This document shows, piece after piece, positions 59,101 through 64,000 of a DNA stretch of 64,000 nucleotides. The DNA comes from Halioglobus maricola (GTDB lineage: Bacteria; Pseudomonadota; Gammaproteobacteria; Pseudomonadales; Halieaceae). Made by a program: the position numbers and the translations under genes. Below the pieces are notes generated by a model that was not told the origin of the DNA, made no database searches, and saw only the letters and a list, made by a program, of their open reading frames with translations. Each line of letters opens with the position of its first letter. Position 1 is the first letter of the stretch. Where the stretch lies: the NCBI RefSeq assembly GCF_009388985.1, contig NZ_CP036422.1, positions 710,501 to 774,500 of the forward strand. The letters run 5' to 3'.

Positions 59101-59328
59101 GGTTTGGCGATTTTGGCGCGCAGTATAGCCAGTGTTATCACGCCTCGCGTGTGGCACGTTGTCGCACCCATGCCGTGTGCAAGGTTCAACTATTTGACCC
59201 TGTGCTGACTGGGGGATTGTTCTCGTGAATTTTTCACACGCCTCAGGCCGAGGGCGGGCCTATATTGAGTACAACGACGCATCCAGGAAGGGTGCGCATT
59301 ATAACGATAGTTAGCAATGGAGCCGCAC

Positions 59329-61629
59329 ATGCCCGTCATACATAACCGCAAAACCCTCGCCACCGCCGTTCTGCTCGCCAGCAGCATCAGCGCCGGTACA
59401 AGCTATGCGCAACAACTGGAAGAGGTGATAGTCACTGCCCAGAAGCGCACAGAGTCGCTGCAGGATATACCCATCGCAATCTCTGCCTATGATGCGGACA
59501 ATATTGAGTCCATGGGCTTGTTCAATGCGCAGGATCTGGGTGCCGCATCACCGAGCCTGCAAATGCCGATCTACCCCACGGGCGGCAACAATCTGGCCTT
59601 GTTTATCCGCGGTATCGGCAACGCCGACTCCGTGGTGCTCACCAAAGACCCAACCGTGGGGGTCTACTACGACGGCGTTTACGCTGCTCGATCCACCGGC
59701 CTTCTGGCCGATTTGTCTGACCTCGAGCGTATCGAGGTTTTACGTGGCCCCCAGGGCACGCTGTATGGCCGTAATACCACGGCGGGTGCGATAAATTTCA
59801 TTAACTCCAAGCCCACAGGAGAATTGGGCTTCAAGCAGTTGCTAGGCGTGGGTGATTACGGCAGCTGGCGTTCCGTCAGCCACCTGAATCTCGATGACAT
59901 GGGCGGATTCAAGGCCAAGTTTACCGCGGCGTTCTCAGAGCGAGATGGCTGGGTAGACAACGACGGTGCGAATGCGATGCCTGGCTTGGACTACACGGAC
60001 TTTTATCTGCGCGAGACCGAGGGCTATCGTATTGCCCTGCGCTATGACGGTATCGAAAGCCTGGTCGTCGATTACAGCTATGACTACTCCGACATGAATA
60101 CTGCGCCAGGTTATCATCAGTACGGCGGCCCAACGGGCGGCCTCGACGCAGCGTTTAATCCGATTACCGACAGTTTCCGCAGCCGTCTGGAGGAAACCCG
60201 CAGCCCGACGGGCGGCCAGCCAACGGCCTATTACCTGCCGGAGACTGAGACCGAGGTAGAGGGCCATAACCTGACCGTCGAGTGGGCGTTGAGCGACAGC
60301 ATGACGCTGAAGTCCATTACTGGCTATCGCGAGTTTGACGACGACGCTTCGCAGAACTTTACCCAGTCCTTCGGCAGCGCCGGCTCCCTGGAAGTCTGGA
60401 ATGTTACCGAGCACGAGCAATTCTCTCAGGAGCTTCAACTGCTGGGCAGCTATGACAATATTCAATATGTCGCAGGTCTCTACTACTTCGAAGAAGAGGG
60501 TACCCAGACTGAACAGCAATACCTGGACCGCGCTACCGTCGACCAGTTTGGGATCATTGCTCTGGACCTGACCAACTTCCCGCCCACGCCCTGTAGTGAT
60601 GGCAGCGGAATTGGTCCTGCAGTACCGATCTGTTCCGACTTCACATTCTTCTATCCGCTATACCTTGGCGAATATGCTGTGGACATCGAAAACGAATCCT
60701 GGGCGGCATTTGGCCAGGCCACCTGGAATGCGACCGAGCGGCTGGACCTGACGCTTGGCCTTCGCTACACCGATGACCAGCGCGATGCAGAGCGCACTAA
60801 CGACGGCTTATTGTGGAATTCATTTGGCCCCGGCGTCTCCGATTCTGATCTCGATGAGACGGACTACAGTGTTATCGCGGACTACCGTTGGACCGACGAC
60901 ATATCGACTTACGCGAAAGTGACTACCGGTTTTCGTTCCGGCGGTTCCAGCCGTAACGGGCTGGATTTCAATCAGGCCTTCGACAAGGAAACGGTGACGT
61001 CGTATGAGCTCGGCTGGAAGAGTGAGCTGTTTGACCAGAGCCTGCGCCTGAACGGTGCGATTTTCTATATGGAGATCGATGACATTATTCTCGACTACCT
61101 GCCTGATCCAGTAAACAACCCCCAGTTTGTGGAGGTGTTCAATTCAGGCGAGGCTGAAATTTCAGGCCTTGAGCTCGATATTACCTGGGCTCTAGGTGAT
61201 AACGTCATGCTTGGCGCTGGCTATGCCTACCTGGATTCGGATATCAACGATGCGATCTTCCCCGACGGCTCCGATCGCTCCGACACCACTGAACTGGTCT
61301 GGGCGCCTGAGCACGCCTACACCCTGATGGCAGATTGGGATATACCTACCAGCTACGGTAACTATCGCCTGCATGCTGACTACGCCTGGCAGGACGACCA
61401 GTTGGCCCTGGCCAATACCAACTTTGGTGAAGTCGTCGTTGAAGGTTACGGCTTGCTGAATGTCCGCGTGAGCCTGTCTGAAGTGCAGATGCTGGGCGGT
61501 GATTTCCAGTTCGCCCTTTGGGCCAAGAATGCCACCGACACCGATGACGAGAGCTACGCTATTGGCGCGACGTCCTTCACCTATCTTGCGCCGCGAATGT
61601 ACGGCGCCGAGGTGATTTTCGAGTACTGA
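59329..61629 (+). CDS. TonB-dependent receptor of the Sphingomonas/OM60-like type
   Basis: 766 residues. The ATG at 59329 has GGAG 6 bases upstream; an ATG at 59317 is less well placed. Signal peptide ends near SYAQQ. The TonB box is EEVIVTAQKR with the ESLQDIPIAIS extension usual in this group. The plug has the IRGIGNAD and EVLRGPQGTLYGRNTTAGAIN segments, and the barrel ends VIFEY. This group is abundant in marine bacteria for importing complex organic molecules; the substrate is unknown. It is divergent from the OprC-like receptor. Confidence 0.93.
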   Translation: MPVIHNRKTLATAVLLASSISAGTSYAQQLEEVIVTAQKRTESLQDIPIAISAYDADNIESMGLFNAQDLGAASPSLQMPIYPTGGNNLALFIRGIGNADSVVLTKDPTVGVYYDGVYAARSTGLLADLSDLERIEVLRGPQGTLYGRNTTAGAINFINSKPTGELGFKQLLGVGDYGSWRSVSHLNLDDMGGFKAKFTAAFSERDGWVDNDGANAMPGLDYTDFYLRETEGYRIALRYDGIESLVVDYSYDYSDMNTAPGYHQYGGPTGGLDAAFNPITDSFRSRLEETRSPTGGQPTAYYLPETETEVEGHNLTVEWALSDSMTLKSITGYREFDDDASQNFTQSFGSAGSLEVWNVTEHEQFSQELQLLGSYDNIQYVAGLYYFEEEGTQTEQQYLDRATVDQFGIIALDLTNFPPTPCSDGSGIGPAVPICSDFTFFYPLYLGEYAVDIENESWAAFGQATWNATERLDLTLGLRYTDDQRDAERTNDGLLWNSFGPGVSDSDLDETDYSVIADYRWTDDISTYAKVTTGFRSGGSSRNGLDFNQAFDKETVTSYELGWKSELFDQSLRLNGAIFYMEIDDIILDYLPDPVNNPQFVEVFNSGEAEISGLELDITWALGDNVMLGAGYAYLDSDINDAIFPDGSDRSDTTELVWAPEHAYTLMADWDIPTSYGNYRLHADYAWQDDQLALANTNFGEVVVEGYGLLNVRVSLSEVQMLGGDFQFALWAKNATDTDDESYAIGATSFTYLAPRMYGAEVIFEY

Positions 61630-61668
61630 TGACGGGAACAGGGAAATCTGGACCCAGTGTATTCGGGT

Positions 61669-62691
61669 TCAGCCCTCGCGAGCGATAATGCCCGAGGGCA
61701 GGCTCTCTTCCCAGGCAAGGGGGTCCAGCTCCTTGGGCAGGCGAGGTTGGTAGAACATCCGCTGTTGCTTTAGAAAACGGTTGAGGTCAGCAGTTTCGGC
61801 CTCGCCATTTTCAATTTCGAACAGCTTTTCACGCACCCCGTTAACCGGATCGACGTTGCACTCTGCACAGGCCTGAGGCCTGCGTGCAAAGGCTTCCAAT
61901 TTGATCTGATCCATGGCATCGATACTGTAATCGAACACGGAGCCCAGAGGGTCTGTCTTGCGGTAGTCGCTGCAGCAGATATAGTACTGGCCACTCCAAC
62001 CAATAAAAACAAAGTAGAAGGGAGCGGAGCACAGGCTTGTCACTTTGCGTTTGGCGAGAATGTCTTTCGCCTGCTGAACGTAGCGGTCACTCTCGGTAAA
62101 GTAGTGGCCGTTGTCGCAGGCGCCACCGCGATTGTTTTGCTCAAATCTGAATATCTCGCCTATCCCGGCTGCACGCCAAAACTCGCTATATTGCTCGACT
62201 TTGTGTTCGTTGAGATCATGGACAACGATGCTCACCGCCGATTCAACCTCGCGCTCGGGGTATTCCCGGGCCAGTTCCAGAAAGGAAAATATGTTGGTTC
62301 GTGTGGTTTCGAAATCGAGGTTGTAAACTAATTCGTAGTCTTCTTCTGTGTCGGAAATACTGAAGCAGATCCCTTTCAATCCAGCTTCCAGAAGGGTGCG
62401 CGACAATGCAGGCGTGAGCAGGTTAGCGTTGGTCGTCATCAGGACCTCGACACCCTGATCTGTCGCATAGCGAATAAACGCTTCAACCTGAGGGTGGAGC
62501 AGAGACTCTCCTTGTCCTGTAAGCGAAATACGTGGGAAAATCTCCAGTTCCTTGACCCGGGCAACCACCTGCGTGAAAGTGTCAAAAGGCATGAAGCCCT
62601 GATCCGGTGTTTCGTCTCGAGGACAGAAACTGCAAAGGGCGTTACAGCGGTTAGTTAGTTCAACGTCAATAAGACGTTCGGGGACATTCAC
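61669..62691 (-). CDS. Radical SAM protein with SPASM/twitch-like C-terminus
   Basis: 340 residues. The [4Fe-4S] site is C16, C20 and C23 (CxxxCxxC). SLTGQGESLLHP and MTTNANLLT are further radical SAM core elements. A second, C-terminal cysteine cluster (SLCSAPF, YYICCSDY, CAECN) suggests an auxiliary iron-sulfur cluster. The core does not match the anaerobic sulfatase-maturating signature, so I do not assign it that role. Function unknown. It is divergent from the Sel1/PhyH pair. Confidence 0.88.
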   Translation of the reverse strand: MNVPERLIDVELTNRCNALCSFCPRDETPDQGFMPFDTFTQVVARVKELEIFPRISLTGQGESLLHPQVEAFIRYATDQGVEVLMTTNANLLTPALSRTLLEAGLKGICFSISDTEEDYELVYNLDFETTRTNIFSFLELAREYPEREVESAVSIVVHDLNEHKVEQYSEFWRAAGIGEIFRFEQNNRGGACDNGHYFTESDRYVQQAKDILAKRKVTSLCSAPFYFVFIGWSGQYYICCSDYRKTDPLGSVFDYSIDAMDQIKLEAFARRPQACAECNVDPVNGVREKLFEIENGEAETADLNRFLKQQRMFYQPRLPKELDPLAWEESLPSGIIAREG

Positions 62692-62776
62692 CTGAGTATT
62701 TTCCTTGGTCGATCGATTCGGCGACCTGGGTTTTGGAAAAAGTATATCGAACGGGCGCTGCGCCCGCTATTGAATT

Positions 62777-63040
62777 ATGAAGATAACGACAGAGCTCTCC
62801 CAGGGTATTCGGGCGTTCAACAAAAGACACTATGAAGAAGCCTTTCGCTTGCTGGAACCGCTAGCGGAAGCGGGGGAACTGCGTGCCCAGCTGATTCTGG
62901 CCAGGCTCTATTACGCCGGAAACGGTGTGGAGAAGAGCGATTCGCGGTATCACTACTGGTTGCAGAAGTCGGCCGATAGTGGCGACAAGTCGTCTCGCGC
63001 CCGGGTCAAGAAGTTACACAGGCAGGGGAAGCTCTCTTGA
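62777..63040 (+). CDS. Small Sel1-repeat protein
   Basis: 87 residues, soluble. It carries two Sel1-like helical repeats: a degenerate YEEAFRLLEPLAEAGELRAQ and LARLYYAGNGVEKSDSRYHYWLQKSADSG. Such repeats mediate protein-protein contacts. Its TGA stop overlaps the TTG start of the PhyH gene (63037-63040), so it is probably translationally coupled to it and may act as a partner; this is inference. Confidence 0.85.
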   Translation: MKITTELSQGIRAFNKRHYEEAFRLLEPLAEAGELRAQLILARLYYAGNGVEKSDSRYHYWLQKSADSGDKSSRARVKKLHRQGKLS

Positions 63041-63711
63041 TTCTGTCACCGCAACAGTGTCGTTTCTTTGAGATCTTCGGATTTCTAACGCTGCCCGGAC
63101 TGTTCCGCGATGAGCAGGAACAGATGTCTCGAGCCTTCGATGCGCTCTTTGAGGAGCGCCAGGAAGAGGTTGTGGAGTGGGTGCACGAGACCCACGATAA
63201 CCGGATGAGACGTATCGTCACTGATGCGACCGACAAGAGCGACTATTTCCGAGGGTTATTGAACGACCCGCGAATCTGTGGCGTTGCATCCGGCTTGCTC
63301 GGGGAAGGCTACGTGTATCGCGGTAGTGACTGCAGTATCTACGACTGTGGCACGCGATACCATCGCGATGCCTACGGCGCAAACCTCTCCTTCGATAACA
63401 TCAAGATGGCTCTGTATCTCGAGCCCTTGAGTGAGCAGACTGGCGCGGTTCGGGTGATTCCGGGGAGTCATCACCAGGGTGGAAAGTTTACGCAGAACCT
63501 CAACAAGCATCTGGAAACAGGTTTTCAGGATCTTGGTCTGAGCACGGAAGAGGTACCGGCTACTGTCTTGGCTTGTGAGCCGGGTGATCTTCTGCTGTGG
63601 AATTATCGCTTGATGCATGCCACCAGTTACGGTGGGAATGCCCGCCGCATGCTGGCGCTGGAATTCTCCGAGCGTTATGAGCGCGATGATATAGTGGAAC
63701 TTGACGCCTAG
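63037..63711 (+). CDS. Phytanoyl-CoA dioxygenase (PhyH)-like Fe(II)/2OG oxygenase (copy B)
   Basis: 224 residues. Iron ligands H109 and D111 (YHRDAYG) and H194 (RLMHATSYGG), with R203/R204 for 2-oxoglutarate, are present. It starts at TTG 63037, overlapping the Sel1 gene stop by 4 bases (TTGA). Only distant similarity to the PhyH protein at 50082. Substrate unknown. Confidence 0.87.
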   Translation: MILSPQQCRFFEIFGFLTLPGLFRDEQEQMSRAFDALFEERQEEVVEWVHETHDNRMRRIVTDATDKSDYFRGLLNDPRICGVASGLLGEGYVYRGSDCSIYDCGTRYHRDAYGANLSFDNIKMALYLEPLSEQTGAVRVIPGSHHQGGKFTQNLNKHLETGFQDLGLSTEEVPATVLACEPGDLLLWNYRLMHATSYGGNARRMLALEFSERYERDDIVELDA

Positions 63712-63714
63712 CCC

Positions 63715-64000
63715 CTAGTTGCGGGCCAGTTGCTCATCGATCAGCTGGTGGAATTGTGCGGCTGCTTCCTCCAGACCACCGAAGAGCAGAGTCTCATTTG
63801 CCCCGCAGTTGAATCCTTGCTGGGCACCCACTGCCACAAAAATATCCTCTGCCGCGAAGACCCCCTCGTCTATGAGCCGGAAAGAGCGCTCGAAATGTTC
63901 ACGTTGTTCGTCTGAGCTCGGTGGCTCAGGCACCAGCATCGAATGAACAAAAAGAGTGCGGTCCGGCGCCTGTGGGAACAGGCAAATGACGCTGATGTAA
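63715..64000 (-). CDS. Rieske ring-hydroxylating oxygenase alpha subunit, C-terminal end (partial)
   Basis: Runs off the right edge; the frame stays open through base 64000, giving 94 residues at the C-terminus. The pattern with AEDIFVAVGAQQGFNCGANETLLFGGLEEAAAQFHQLIDEQL is the end of the catalytic SRPBCC domain of Rieske non-heme iron oxygenases. The Rieske centre itself lies outside the window. It ends 4 bases from the PhyH stop, so the genes are convergent. Confidence 0.87.
   Translation of the reverse strand, partial: YISVICLFPQAPDRTLFVHSMLVPEPPSSDEQREHFERSFRLIDEGVFAAEDIFVAVGAQQGFNCGANETLLFGGLEEAAAQFHQLIDEQLARN

Noticed and set aside
61669..62691. Radical SAM protein as an anaerobic sulfatase-maturating enzyme for the sulfatase at 48106
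   Set aside because: The N-terminal cysteine motif context does not match that family, the genes are 12 kb apart, and the organism appears aerobic.

Overview
The window is a dense, gene-rich chromosomal segment from a Gram-negative gammaproteobacterium. It carries a complete tol-pal-queE-queC locus, ruvCAB, aspS, proS, many TonB-dependent outer-membrane receptors, lipoproteins with classical lipoboxes, and a Vibrio/Pseudomonas-like second EF-G. The many TonB receptors, a sulfatase, sulfotransferases, PhyH oxygenases and a Rieske oxygenase suggest a marine heterotroph such as the Halieaceae (OM60/NOR5 group). That placement is an inference from gene content, not from a phylogeny. No integrase, transposase, phage gene or CRISPR array was seen, and no gap longer than 300 bases lacks a gene.

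Layout. 1-6036: 3' part of rpoB, then rpoC and its terminator. 6232-12415: an inserted block with a secreted duplicated-domain protein, a second EF-G on the minus strand, and a Fur-box-controlled siderophore receptor followed by a PiuC/YbiX hydroxylase. 12438-17060: the str operon rpsL-rpsG-fusA-tuf, ended by a strong terminator. 17072-20200 (minus): a FecR protein, an OmpA protein and a CHASE2/degenerate HD-GYP membrane protein, apparently an envelope-sensing operon. 20337-32257: a porin, glutathione peroxidase, fatty-acid desaturase, MATE exporter, an EEP-hydrolase/DUF5329 pair, a glutamine-synthetase-like enzyme with a LuxR regulator, an AraC regulator, a lytic transglycosylase and proS. 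32546-44361: an HU protein with a histone-H1-like tail, an FmdB zinc ribbon, aspS, a LexA-box-controlled ruvCAB, ybgC-tolQRAB-pal-cpoB, queE, queC and tRNA-Lys(UUU).

44381-54770 is the accessory region. A minus-strand lipoprotein pair is followed by a surface-glycan-like island: sulfotransferase, GT2 glycosyltransferase, methyltransferase, lipoprotein sulfatase and PhyH oxygenase on the plus strand; a second GT2 and sulfotransferase on the minus strand; then another methyltransferase and an acyltransferase. The two GT2 genes are clear paralogues, so the island looks like two related sulfotransferase/GT2/methyltransferase modules in inverted orientation. A role in making and editing a sulfated, acylated or methylated extracellular glycan is inferred.

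54799-64000 holds a secreted peroxiredoxin, a hotdog thioesterase, a CDF metal exporter facing an OprC/NosA-like TonB receptor, and a second, divergent TonB receptor. A radical SAM/SPASM-like protein follows, then a Sel1 protein translationally coupled to a PhyH oxygenase, and the C-terminal end of a Rieske ring-hydroxylating oxygenase that runs off the window.

Regulatory sites read directly from sequence include a perfect 7-1-7 Fur box (9263-9277) and a CTGT-N8-ACAG LexA box (35332-35347), each overlapping a plausible sigma-70 -10 element, and several strong intrinsic terminators.
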